From contig NZ_VTER01000002.1 in NCBI RefSeq assembly GCF_008180445.1, positions 186,001-250,000 on the forward strand: a DNA stretch of 64,000 nucleotides, written 5' to 3'. Source of the DNA: Bacillus_AB infantis_B. GTDB taxonomy: Bacteria; Bacillota; Bacilli; Bacillales; Cytobacillaceae. Shown here one piece after another: positions 17,543-24,534 of this stretch. The translations under genes and the position numbers were made by a program. Position 1 is the first letter of the stretch. Each line of letters starts with the position of its first letter. The notes beneath the pieces are model-generated. The model saw nothing but the letters and a program-made list of their open reading frames with translations, did not search any database and was not told where the DNA came from.

Positions 17543-17590
17543 AAGAGCAGGAGCGGGGGCGCTTGGTTGAGCGTGGCCCGCTCTTTTTTT
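17543..17590 (+). terminator. Terminator after yfkM
   Basis: AAGAGC…GCTCTT arms with G+C-rich interrupted stem between, then a run of seven T. A second, simpler one (CGGTTAC/GTGACCG + T-run) lies at 17797-17827 in the following repeat region. Confidence 0.75.
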
Positions 17591-17599
17591 GTGGTGTGT

Positions 17600-17970
17600 G
17601 GTTTTGGGTTTTTTTAAGAAGGAAAAATTATCGGTGTTTTTGGGTTGAATCCTGCTTAAAGTGGGGTGAAAAAACCACAATCCGGGGTGAAAAAATTAGA
17701 TTTTGGGAGTAAGGAATAATTTAAAATGTAGAGAGAATGGCTTTTTTCCCAGTTGGAAATACCGATAAAACACACTCAAAATAGAAGGGGGCGGGGCGGT
17801 TACATTAGTGGTGACCGTTCTTTTTTTGATGGTAAATGGGTATTTTTGTAAAGTGGAAAAATTATTGCTGTTTTTGGGGTGAATCCTGCTTAAAGTGGGG
17901 TGAAAAAACCGCAATCCGGGGAGAAAAAATCAAATTCTAGGCAGAATAATCCTAAATCCAGGGAGAATGG
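17600..17970. repeat. Duplicated intergenic segment with GGGTGAA repeats
   Basis: A ~120-bp stretch around 17616-17742 recurs at about 17845-17972 (offset ~234 bp), each after a terminator; the 40 bp from GAATCCTGCTTAAAG (17647 and 17881) are nearly identical. Inside the first copy GGGT(T)GAA-like cores begin at 17642, 17664, 17685 and 17705, that is 20-22 bp apart. The gap 17541-18131 contains these repeats, two terminators and, at its end, the SD of the aminopeptidase; I see no gene. Confidence 0.8.
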
Positions 17971-18131
17971 CCATTTCCTGTTTTGTGGCACACCCAACCC
18001 TCCAAACATATAGTGGTAAAAGGCATCAGGCGCCATTCCTTTGAAATTCTTCCTTTGTCGCGATAAGATAGAGAAAGCTATCTGAACCATATACAGTTTT
18101 ACATAAATGAGCGGGGAAGGCAGGTAAAGTG

Positions 18132-18881
18132 ATGATTGTATTGAAATCAGCGCGTGAGATAGAAGCGATGAAAAAAGCGGGCGAAATTCTCGCCCAATGC
18201 CATAAAGAGATTGCCAAAAGGATCAAGCCGGGCGTGACGACCTGGGAAATCGATGAGTTTGTGGAGGGATTCCTCAAGGAGCATGGTGCAACTCCGGAGC
18301 AGAAAGGCTATAAAGGCTATAAATATGCGACCTGCGCCAGCATCAATGATGAAATCTGCCACGGTTTTCCGCGCAGGGAAGAATTGAAGGACGGCGATAT
18401 TGTCACGATTGATATGGTTGTGAGGTATAACGGGGCGCTGGCGGATTCTGCCTGGACGTATGCGGTCGGCAATCTTTCCGAGAAGCACCGCAAGCTGCTG
18501 GAGGTCACAAAGGAAGCCCTCTATAAAGGGATCGAACAGGCTGTGCCAGGCAAGCGGATCGGGGATATCGGCCACGCCATCCAGACGTATGTCGAGGGTG
18601 AGGGCTTCTCTGTTGTCCGCAACTTCATCGGCCACGGAATTGGCAATGTGATCCATGAAAAACCGGATGTGCCGCATTTCGGCCTTGCCGGCAAAGGGCC
18701 GCGCATCAAGGAAGGCATGGTCTTCACCATCGAGCCGATGGTCAATGTCGGCGTGTATGACACAAAGATGGACAATAACGGCTGGACCGCGAGGACGGCA
18801 GACGGCAAATTCTCGGCGCAGTATGAGCATACGATTGCCGTTACGAAGGAAGGCACATTGATTTTGACAGATCAGGAATAG
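18132..18881 (+). CDS. map: Methionine aminopeptidase, type I
   Basis: 249 residues. Removes N-terminal methionine from new proteins. All five metal ligands are visible: Asp in VTIDMVV and ADSAWT, His in NFIGHGIGN, Glu in VFTIEPMVN and QYEHTIAV. The substrate His is in DEICHGFP. Start ATG 18132 has GGCAGG upstream at 7 nt; GTG 18129 is less likely. Position outside the ribosomal-protein cluster and its sequence suggest the second, non-essential-type copy (B. subtilis has two). Followed by a terminator and preceded by repeats rather than a neighbour, so monocistronic. Confidence 0.9.
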   Translation: MIVLKSAREIEAMKKAGEILAQCHKEIAKRIKPGVTTWEIDEFVEGFLKEHGATPEQKGYKGYKYATCASINDEICHGFPRREELKDGDIVTIDMVVRYNGALADSAWTYAVGNLSEKHRKLLEVTKEALYKGIEQAVPGKRIGDIGHAIQTYVEGEGFSVVRNFIGHGIGNVIHEKPDVPHFGLAGKGPRIKEGMVFTIEPMVNVGVYDTKMDNNGWTARTADGKFSAQYEHTIAVTKEGTLILTDQE

Positions 18882-18886
18882 GAGGA

Positions 18887-18915
18887 AGGCAGGTCTTCGG
18901 ATCTGTCTTTTTTTC
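18887..18915 (+). terminator. Terminator after map
   Basis: AGGCAGGTC-TTCG-GATCTGTCT with a UUCG-type tetraloop, followed by T-run. Confidence 0.85.
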
Positions 18916-18920
18916 TGAAA

Positions 18921-18960
18921 AGGAAGGCCCCGTGAATGCTCACAGGGCCTTTTTCCTTCC
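18921..18960 (-). terminator. Bidirectional terminator between map and the methyltransferase
   Basis: AAGGCCC(C)GTGA-ATGC-TCAC(A)GGGCCTT flanked by A/T runs on both sides; overlaps the last codons of the minus-strand gene. Confidence 0.8.
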
Positions 18961-19662
18961 GATATACAGGGTATCGCCTGCCGACAATCCATATCTCTTT
19001 GCTTCCTCAAGGCCGTGATGCTCCGAAAAATCATACAGCTCCACTATAAAGCCTGCAGCTTCAAGCCTGCCCGTAAAATCTTCCTGGCTGTAGAGCCTGA
19101 CATGGTCATCCTGGCCAAAATATATCAGCCTGTCTTCGGGAGAAGTGATGGCAGGATTCTGGAGGCTCTTCTTCAGATTCAGGCTGATCGGTACCTGCAG
19201 AATGCTCCAGCCGCCGGGCTTCAGCACCCGGTAAAGCTCGTTCATGGCTGCCTGGTCTTCCAGTATATGCTCCAGCACATGGCTGCACATAATCACATCG
19301 AAGCTGCCCTCAGGATAAGGGATGGCCCGGATGTCCATCTGTATGGTTTCCGCATCCGCAGGCATAAGGTCCCCCGCCAGATAGTCGACTGTAGATTCAT
19401 TGCTGATCCATTGCCGCAGATTCATTTCAGGGGCGATATGAAGTAACTTCTGCTTTCTTTTCAGGAGATCTGTTTCCCTTTCGATGTAAAGCCTATAGAG
19501 CCTTTCCCGGTCAAGAGATTCGCAAAAAGGGCAAATGGCGGTTTCTTTGTTCCACATTTGATAGATATGGCTGGGAAAGTCGTATATATCCGGCCACGGG
19601 AAAAATGAGTCAAAGCTTTGATTGCAAAAAGGACAATGATAGGATGTTTGAGTGTATGTCAT
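18940..19662 (-). CDS. SAM-dependent methyltransferase with N-terminal zinc ribbon
   Basis: 240 residues. Two CxxC pairs (CPFC near residue 10 and CPFC near residue 44) suggest a small zinc knuckle. The methyltransferase-11 domain follows: MDIRAIPYPEGSFDVIMCSH, then VLEHILEDQAAMNELYRVLKPGG as two typical motif stretches, and a C-terminal LEAAGFIVELYDF strand. The canonical glycine-rich motif I is weak (YLAGDLMPAD), so binding should be tested before assuming activity. Not part of the B. subtilis yfk order as I know it, so an insertion. Substrate unknown. Confidence 0.78.
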   Translation of the reverse strand: MTYTQTSYHCPFCNQSFDSFFPWPDIYDFPSHIYQMWNKETAICPFCESLDRERLYRLYIERETDLLKRKQKLLHIAPEMNLRQWISNESTVDYLAGDLMPADAETIQMDIRAIPYPEGSFDVIMCSHVLEHILEDQAAMNELYRVLKPGGWSILQVPISLNLKKSLQNPAITSPEDRLIYFGQDDHVRLYSQEDFTGRLEAAGFIVELYDFSEHHGLEEAKRYGLSAGDTLYIGRKKAL

Positions 19663-19746
19663 TATGCATCCTTTCCATACTTTTTTATCCAGATTAGTTC
19701 TGTATATAAATATGGAAAAGCGAATGGAAGGTTACTATTATGAGGC

Positions 19747-19848
19747 TTATCCCCATAAAAGAGTCAAACTATCCACAAAAGTGTATATCTTTCTGAAAAA
19801 TCACGCTTATCCACAGGGTGATTTTTATCGGAAAATGGCTTATCCACA
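19747..19848 (+). promoter_or_regulatory. Cluster of four DnaA-box-like sequences
   Basis: TTATCCCCA (19747-19755), CTATCCACA (19769-19777), TTATCCACA (19807-19815) and TTATCCACA (19840-19848), all on the plus strand in the 212-bp gap between two genes. The last two are exact matches to the classical DnaA box; the first two differ by one base. Could be a DnaA-binding cluster or another repeat family with a core that happens to match. Confidence 0.6.
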
Positions 19849-19849
19849 G

Positions 19850-19873
19850 AAAAAGCCCGGCATATGCCGGGCA
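19850..19873 (-). terminator. Terminator of the metallo-hydrolase gene
   Basis: Perfect 18-bp palindrome GCCCGGCATATGCCGGGC (19855-19872) followed on the minus strand by TTTTT. Confidence 0.85.
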
Positions 19874-19874
19874 G

Positions 19875-20696
19875 TCAGTTTCCGAATTCTTTTTTCATCA
19901 GTTCAATATTGCCTTCATGGAAGTCCTTCATGATGCGATGATACTTATAATCCTCAAACAGTATATAGCTTTCAGCTGCTTTACCTTCAGCTACAAATGC
20001 CTTCAGCTTTGCAAGATAACCGGCAGAGGAGTGGATGCGGGACGAAATTTCCTCATTGCTGTAGGCGGGCAGTCCGTGCCCGGTCATCATGACCCGGAAG
20101 CTGTGGTCTGCGAGGCTGTCCGCGAATTTTTCCAAAGTGAGCAGATAATCGGTGCTGGAAAAATAAACATAAGGAAATTCTGTATCACATAGATAGTCTC
20201 CTGCAATCAGCAGGTCCAGCGGCGGGATGATGCAGGCAATCCCGCAGTCAGTATGGCCGGGCGTCAGGAAAAATGTCAGCTCTGTCCCTCCGACAGCCAG
20301 GGTCTGCCCGTCCTGTGAAATGACGATGTCAGCGGCCGGATAAGAAGGTGTATAGTCCCGGTCGATATAATAAGAATCATCAAATGAGAGGATCTGCTCG
20401 ATTATTTTTGCCTTCTCCTGGCCATCTTTTTCATTGAGTGCTTTGCTGCCGATGATGGTTGCATCAGGGAAAGCACCGTGGCCGATAATATGGTCATAGT
20501 CTGAATGGGTGTACAGGACAAAAATCGGCCGGCTTCCGGCTGCACGGTAAGCATAGGAGCGGATTTCGTCAATCTCATGGGGAAGCCAGCATGGGTCGAT
20601 GACGAGAACCAGATCCTCTGTTTGAATCACAGCAGAGTTGGTCTTAAACAGGCTGCTTTGAAAGATGGCTGTGTTTTGGTCTTTATGGATGAGCAT
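19875..20696 (-). CDS. Metallo-beta-lactamase-fold hydrolase
   Basis: 273 residues. The metal-binding loop reads THSDYDHIIGH, that is HxDxDH in place of the usual HxHxDH; the later GHTDCGIAC histidine and AGDYLCD aspartate are present, as is a late MTGHGLP histidine. The exchange of the second histidine for aspartate may alter metal number or preference. Start ATG 20696 is preceded by AGGAGG. No signal peptide. Family members hydrolyse many esters, thioesters and phosphodiesters; no substrate can be assigned. Confidence 0.78.
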   Translation of the reverse strand: MLIHKDQNTAIFQSSLFKTNSAVIQTEDLVLVIDPCWLPHEIDEIRSYAYRAAGSRPIFVLYTHSDYDHIIGHGAFPDATIIGSKALNEKDGQEKAKIIEQILSFDDSYYIDRDYTPSYPAADIVISQDGQTLAVGGTELTFFLTPGHTDCGIACIIPPLDLLIAGDYLCDTEFPYVYFSSTDYLLTLEKFADSLADHSFRVMMTGHGLPAYSNEEISSRIHSSAGYLAKLKAFVAEGKAAESYILFEDYKYHRIMKDFHEGNIELMKKEFGN

Positions 20697-20710
20697 GGGA
20701 ATCCTCCTTT

Positions 20711-20730
20711 AGTGGTGTCAGGCACCACTT
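20711..20730. repeat. AGTGGTGTCAGGCACCACTT palindrome
   Basis: Same element as the GGTGCC palindromes at 3710-4287 with the symmetry extended to the outer AGTGG/CCACT. Lies just upstream of the metallo-hydrolase SD. Confidence 0.8.
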
Positions 20731-20771
20731 TTATAAAAACAAAAGCAGACCCCATAGGCCTGCTGCTTTTC

Positions 20772-20996
20772 TTACATTTTCCTCAAGTTGCCGAGCTCTT
20801 CTACGAGCGCCTGCATTTCATTGGGGCTGAAAGAATCTTTTTTCATGACAAGATCGTAGATTTCCTTCAGCTCTGTGTACATTTCCTCGTCAAAATGGGA
20901 CGGCTTAATGGCACCGAGGTTCAGGACCTTCAGCTTTTCTTTGATCTGTTCAATCATATATTCAACATTTGCAGTTGATTTTTCCGATAAGTTCAT
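20772..20996 (-). CDS. yfkK: DUF1128 family protein (YfkK-like)
   Basis: 74 residues, small acidic helical protein ending GNLRKM. Sequence and its divergent position next to a low-molecular-weight phosphatase match B. subtilis yfkK. No function known. Own SD upstream (GAGAGGATG region, minus strand). Between this gene and the phosphatase lies a ~170-bp divergent promoter region. Confidence 0.85.
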   Translation of the reverse strand: MNLSEKSTANVEYMIEQIKEKLKVLNLGAIKPSHFDEEMYTELKEIYDLVMKKDSFSPNEMQALVEELGNLRKM

Positions 20997-21164
20997 GGGG
21001 GTGTCATCCTCTCATCACGATATCGACAGGGAGTGCCTGTCCTTTACTCTTCATCTTTCCATGATAAGAGCGGAATGTCAATGAAATTATGGAGCGGCCT
21101 TCCTGCTTATAGTTGCATGAAAGCAGTGAAATAGAAGAAAATGTAACTAAGGGGGAATGTAATT

Positions 21165-21632
21165 GTGATTCGCGTTTTGTTTGTGTGCCTCGGCAATATC
21201 TGCCGCTCGCCGATGGCAGAAGCCCTGTTCAGGGACCAGGTCAAAAAGGAAGGGCTTGAGCATGCTATTGAGGCTGATTCTGCGGGGACCGGCGACTGGC
21301 ATATCGGCAAGCCGCCCCATGAAGGCACCAGGAAAATCCTTGAGAAATACAAGGTGGATGCTGCGGGATTGGCCGCACGTCAGATTAAAGCAGCTGACCT
21401 GGATGAATTCCAGTGGATCGTGGCGATGGACAGCCAAAACCAGGCAGATATTCTGAGCCTTAAAAAAGGCAATCCTGATGCCAAGGTAGTCAGGCTCCTC
21501 GACTACAGCGACCGCAGGGATAAAGACGTGCCGGACCCGTATTATACCGGCAACTTCGAGGAAGTCTACAGCCTAGTGAAGGAGAGCTGCGAAATGCTCC
21601 TGAAAGAAGTAAGAATAAATCATCATTTATAA
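21165..21632 (+). CDS. yfkJ: Low-molecular-weight protein tyrosine phosphatase
   Basis: 155 residues. P-loop CLGNICRS (CX5RS) near the N-terminus and the general-acid aspartate in VPDPYYTGNF (about 125) are both intact, so an active phosphotyrosine (or phosphoarginine) phosphatase is expected. Start is GTG 21165 behind AAGGGGG; the ATG shortly upstream is followed at once by a stop. The B. subtilis yfkJ-yfkI-yfkH order is kept: the next gene starts 25 nt after the stop. Confidence 0.9.
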   Translation: MIRVLFVCLGNICRSPMAEALFRDQVKKEGLEHAIEADSAGTGDWHIGKPPHEGTRKILEKYKVDAAGLAARQIKAADLDEFQWIVAMDSQNQADILSLKKGNPDAKVVRLLDYSDRRDKDVPDPYYTGNFEEVYSLVKESCEMLLKEVRINHHL

Positions 21633-21657
21633 AGTAAAAATGGAAAGAGGGATAAGC

Positions 21658-22044
21658 ATGGGGAAAACGAAATTATTGCAGGGAATGCTGCTTGGTGCGA
21701 TTGCAGGCGGCGCATTGTCACTTTTTGATAGGGAAACACGCCGGGCCGTACTGGAAACAAGCCGCAAAACAGCGGGAAGTGCAGCCTATTACATAAAAAA
21801 TCCTTCAAAAGCGGCCGAGTCGGTCAAACAGACGGCCAGCTCGATCCGCACGACCATTGAACAGGTAACGGAAGATGTTGCTTTTATCACGGAAAAAGTC
21901 GAGGAGCTGAGGGAAGTGACTCCCCAGGTGGTGGATATTGTCCAGGAGACACGCTCCGCTTTTTCAAAAGAAAGCAAGAAAGCTGCTTTGGCCGAGGATG
22001 AGCCATTAAAGAAGACTTCAGGGATCAGTACAGAAGAAGAATGA
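21658..22044 (+). CDS. yfkI: YtxH-like membrane-anchored protein (YfkI-like)
   Basis: 128 residues from ATG 21658 (GAGGG upstream; the ATG at 21640 has no SD and provides that SD). One N-terminal membrane segment (LLQGMLLGAIAGGALSLF) followed by a long amphipathic helical region rich in Lys/Glu/Ser, as in YtxH proteins. Sits between the phosphatase and the YihY protein as in B. subtilis; its stop overlaps an ATG, but the real start of the next gene is 18 nt downstream. Confidence 0.8.
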   Translation: MGKTKLLQGMLLGAIAGGALSLFDRETRRAVLETSRKTAGSAAYYIKNPSKAAESVKQTASSIRTTIEQVTEDVAFITEKVEELREVTPQVVDIVQETRSAFSKESKKAALAEDEPLKKTSGISTEEE

Positions 22045-22061
22045 GCAGAGGAGGGGCTGGA

Positions 22062-22874
22062 ATGAGGCCGGGAATCCCGTATTTATGGAAAAAAATCCAC
22101 GAAGACGATATCTTTGGCCTCGCAGCCCAGCTGGCCTATTTTTTTCTGCTCTCCCTGTTTCCGCTCCTCATCTTCCTCGTCACCCTCATCACCTATTTGC
22201 CCGTCAGCCAGGTGGATATCCTTGGCTTCATCAGGGATTATGCGCCCGGCGATACGATGGCGCTGATTGAGTCGAACCTCAACCAGATCGCAGACCGGAG
22301 CGGGACGCTTCTTTCTGTCGGGATCATCGGGACCATCTGGTCGGCTTCCAATGGGATTCATGCGATAGTTAAAGCCTTCAATCTGGCTTATGAGGTCAAA
22401 GAAAGCCGTCCGCTGATCGTGGCGCGCGGTATGGCGATCCTGCTGACGTTCGCCATGATTTTTGTATTTGTCGTAGCCCTTCTGCTGCCGGTATTCGGGA
22501 AGCAGATCGGCGTTTTCCTGTTTTCCGCTTTTGATTTGTCATCACAATTTCTCTCAGCCTGGAATGCCCTGCGCTGGCTTGTCAGTATCGTCATCCTGTT
22601 CATTGTCTTTCTTGTGCTGTACTGGATTGCCCCCAATATAAAAATGAAATGCATCAGCGCGATGCCTGGCGCCATTTTTGCCACAGCGGGGTGGATCCTG
22701 GCGTCACTCGCCTTCTCCTATTATGTCAGCAATTTTGCCAATTACACCGCTGCCTACGGAAGCATCGGCGCCATCATCGTCCTCATGGTCTGGTTCTACC
22801 TGACCGGTGTCATCATCATCCTCGGCGGCGAGGTCAACGCCTATGTCAGCAAGCGGAAGAATGGGGATTGCTAG
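22062..22874 (+). CDS. yfkH: YihY/BrkB-family inner membrane protein (YfkH-like)
   Basis: 270 residues with six predicted membrane segments, starting LAAQLAYFFLLSLFPLLIFL, and the family's signature GSIGAIIVLMVWFYL…GGEVNAYV near the C-terminus. Start chosen at ATG 22062, which has AGGAGGGG at the right distance; ATG 22041 overlaps the yfkI stop and has no SD. Function in the envelope is not established for the family (once misnamed RNase BN). Confidence 0.87.
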   Translation: MRPGIPYLWKKIHEDDIFGLAAQLAYFFLLSLFPLLIFLVTLITYLPVSQVDILGFIRDYAPGDTMALIESNLNQIADRSGTLLSVGIIGTIWSASNGIHAIVKAFNLAYEVKESRPLIVARGMAILLTFAMIFVFVVALLLPVFGKQIGVFLFSAFDLSSQFLSAWNALRWLVSIVILFIVFLVLYWIAPNIKMKCISAMPGAIFATAGWILASLAFSYYVSNFANYTAAYGSIGAIIVLMVWFYLTGVIIILGGEVNAYVSKRKNGDC

Positions 22875-22965
22875 GGAGCCGCACCTGATATTGCCTTCTT
22901 AGAAAGCTATGGTGATGTTCACACTATTAAAGGGGAACACACCATTTTTTCAGGAGGGGAAACAC

Positions 22966-23055
22966 ATGGGAAAAGGCAAAACCAAGCAAAAAGGCAAAGA
23001 CAGCCCGAAGCATAAAACATCGGGATCAGCTAATAAATCGAATGGATATCATTAG
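22966..23055 (+). CDS. 29-residue basic peptide, unknown
   Basis: ATG 22966 behind an excellent SD (AGGAGGGG), 29 codons, stop TAG 23053-23055, and a terminator at once after it. The product starts MGKGKTKQKGKDSPKHK and is almost all Lys/Gly/Ser/Asn, with no hydrophobic segment. The composition recalls tiny spore or nucleic-acid-associated proteins, but I recognise no family. SD plus terminator argue for a real gene. Confidence 0.6.
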   Translation: MGKGKTKQKGKDSPKHKTSGSANKSNGYH

Positions 23056-23059
23056 AGTG

Positions 23060-23094
23060 GAGGGCGCCCTGTTGGGGGGCGTTCTTTTTTTTGG
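23060..23094 (+). terminator. Terminator after the 29-residue peptide gene
   Basis: CGCCC…GGGCG stem after GGAGGG, followed by eight T. Confidence 0.7.
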
Positions 23095-23117
23095 GTTTTT
23101 TGGAGGGGGGATTTAGT

Positions 23118-23262
23118 GATTCTGCTGGGAAATGGAGTGATTCTGCAGAAGTCTGAGGGGATTCTAATAAAAAATGAATGATTCTACATAATATTGAGTG
23201 GATTCTACATAAAATACGGGTTTTCTACATAAAATTTGAGTGATTCTACATATTTAACATTT
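23118..23262. repeat. GATTCTACATAAA array, ~20.7-bp period
   Basis: GATTCT-like cores begin at 23118, 23139, 23160, 23180, 23201, 23221 and 23242 (spacings 21, 21, 20, 21, 20, 21). The first units read GATTCTGC, later ones GATTCTACAT. No open frame crosses it. Confidence 0.88.
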
Positions 23263-23300
23263 TTTACAATTCGTGTGGTCTGAGACGGCGGTCGAGTGGT

Positions 23301-23415
23301 AGTCGCAAATAAAATGGGGAAGTCGCAAATATAAATGAAAAGTCGCAAATAAAAATCAGAAGTCGCAAATATATCTCAAATCTCGCAAATATATCCAAAA
23401 ACCCGCAAATAACCT
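23301..23415 (-). repeat. AGTCGCAAATA array, exact 20-bp period
   Basis: Cores begin at 23301, 23321, 23341, 23361, 23381 and 23401. This is the reverse complement of the TATTTGCGACT arrays at 3377-3490 and 3946-4060, so the same family in the other orientation 20 kb away. With the GATTCT array it fills the 450-bp gap 23056-23506. An ambiguous base (N) sits at 23441 in the C-run after it. Confidence 0.9.
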
Positions 23416-23506
23416 ACCATCCACACCCCAAAAATCCCCCNCCAACCCCCATCCCCCGGTTAATTCCCCCCAAAATAGCCAAAACTAAGTCCCGGAGGTG
23501 TTCTAC

Positions 23507-24499
23507 ATGCAGCAGGAAAGACTGAATTCATCTGAAATATCAAATATATGGACTCATTATATCCGCGAAACGATGGCGGTCTGCATTACGAAATATATGA
23601 TGAAGCACGTAAGAGATAAGGAAATCCATGAATTCCTTCAATATGCGCTCGATCTGTCATTTCAGCATATCAACACGCTCACTGAGCTTTTCAAAAAGGA
23701 GAAGTTTCCGATACCAAAGGGGTTTTCAAAGGAAGATGTGAATATGGATGCACCGCCGCTGTTCACGGATGCGTACTGCCTCTTATACATGCACACAATG
23801 ACGATGCATGGGATGCAGGCGTATGGCCTGGCTTCAAGCGTGTCTATCCGGAAGGACGTCCGCGATTTTTACGGCCGGTGCAATCAGGATACGCACAATC
23901 TCTACAACAAAGCGATCGACCTTCTGTCCGAAAAAAATCTGCTCGAAAAACCGCCGCTTTACGCAACGCCCGAAAAGCCGGTGTTTGTCCCGGATTTTAA
24001 ATATGTCACCGATGTGTTCGGGAAAAAGCGGAAAATCAATACCATCGAGGCGGGCAATATTTTTTTCAACCTGCAGAAAAGCTATATCGCGAAAAGCAGC
24101 TTTATTGCGTTCAAGCAGGTTTCACGTGACAGTGATGTGCAAAGGTTCCTGGATAAATGCATCAATAATAAAAACAAGCATATCTCAAGCTTTGCTTCTA
24201 TGCTTTTAAAAGAAGGGCTTCATTCGCCAAGGCCATTCGAGTCGGAGATTACGAATTCGACGACTGCTCCTTTTTCGGAAAAGCTGATGCTGTTTCATTC
24301 CGGCTTTTTCTTTGCGGCGGCGATTTCGTATTACGGCGCAGCTGCGGTTGCCTGTATGAGGGCCGATATCGCCGTGCTTGCCGAGAAAGCGATATTGGAT
24401 GATCTGCTTGTGTATGGAAGCTTCGGCAAGCTGATGATCGAGAAGAACTGGATCGAGCAGCCCCCTGACGCAGACGACCGGAAAGTGCTGGAGCAGTAG
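23507..24499 (+). CDS. DUF3231 family protein
   Basis: About 330 residues from ATG 23507 (GGAGG 8 nt upstream). Entirely helical, and the two halves resemble each other: each has a block like THYIRETMA/QKSYIAKSS, then VRDKEIHEFLQ/VSRDSDVQRFL and a conserved histidine ~10 residues later, consistent with a duplicated ferritin-like four-helix bundle. Common in spore-formers; function unknown. Monocistronic, bounded by repeats upstream and a bidirectional terminator downstream. Confidence 0.8.
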   Translation: MQQERLNSSEISNIWTHYIRETMAVCITKYMMKHVRDKEIHEFLQYALDLSFQHINTLTELFKKEKFPIPKGFSKEDVNMDAPPLFTDAYCLLYMHTMTMHGMQAYGLASSVSIRKDVRDFYGRCNQDTHNLYNKAIDLLSEKNLLEKPPLYATPEKPVFVPDFKYVTDVFGKKRKINTIEAGNIFFNLQKSYIAKSSFIAFKQVSRDSDVQRFLDKCINNKNKHISSFASMLLKEGLHSPRPFESEITNSTTAPFSEKLMLFHSGFFFAAAISYYGAAAVACMRADIAVLAEKAILDDLLVYGSFGKLMIEKNWIEQPPDADDRKVLEQ

Positions 24500-24501
24500 A
24501 A

Positions 24502-24534
24502 AAACGCCCGGGCACCATACCCGAGCGTTTTTTC
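24502..24534. terminator. Bidirectional terminator
   Basis: AAACGC(C)CGGG-CACCATA-CCCG(A)GCGTTT with A-run before and T-run after; serves the convergent DUF3231 and metal-ATPase genes. Confidence 0.88.
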
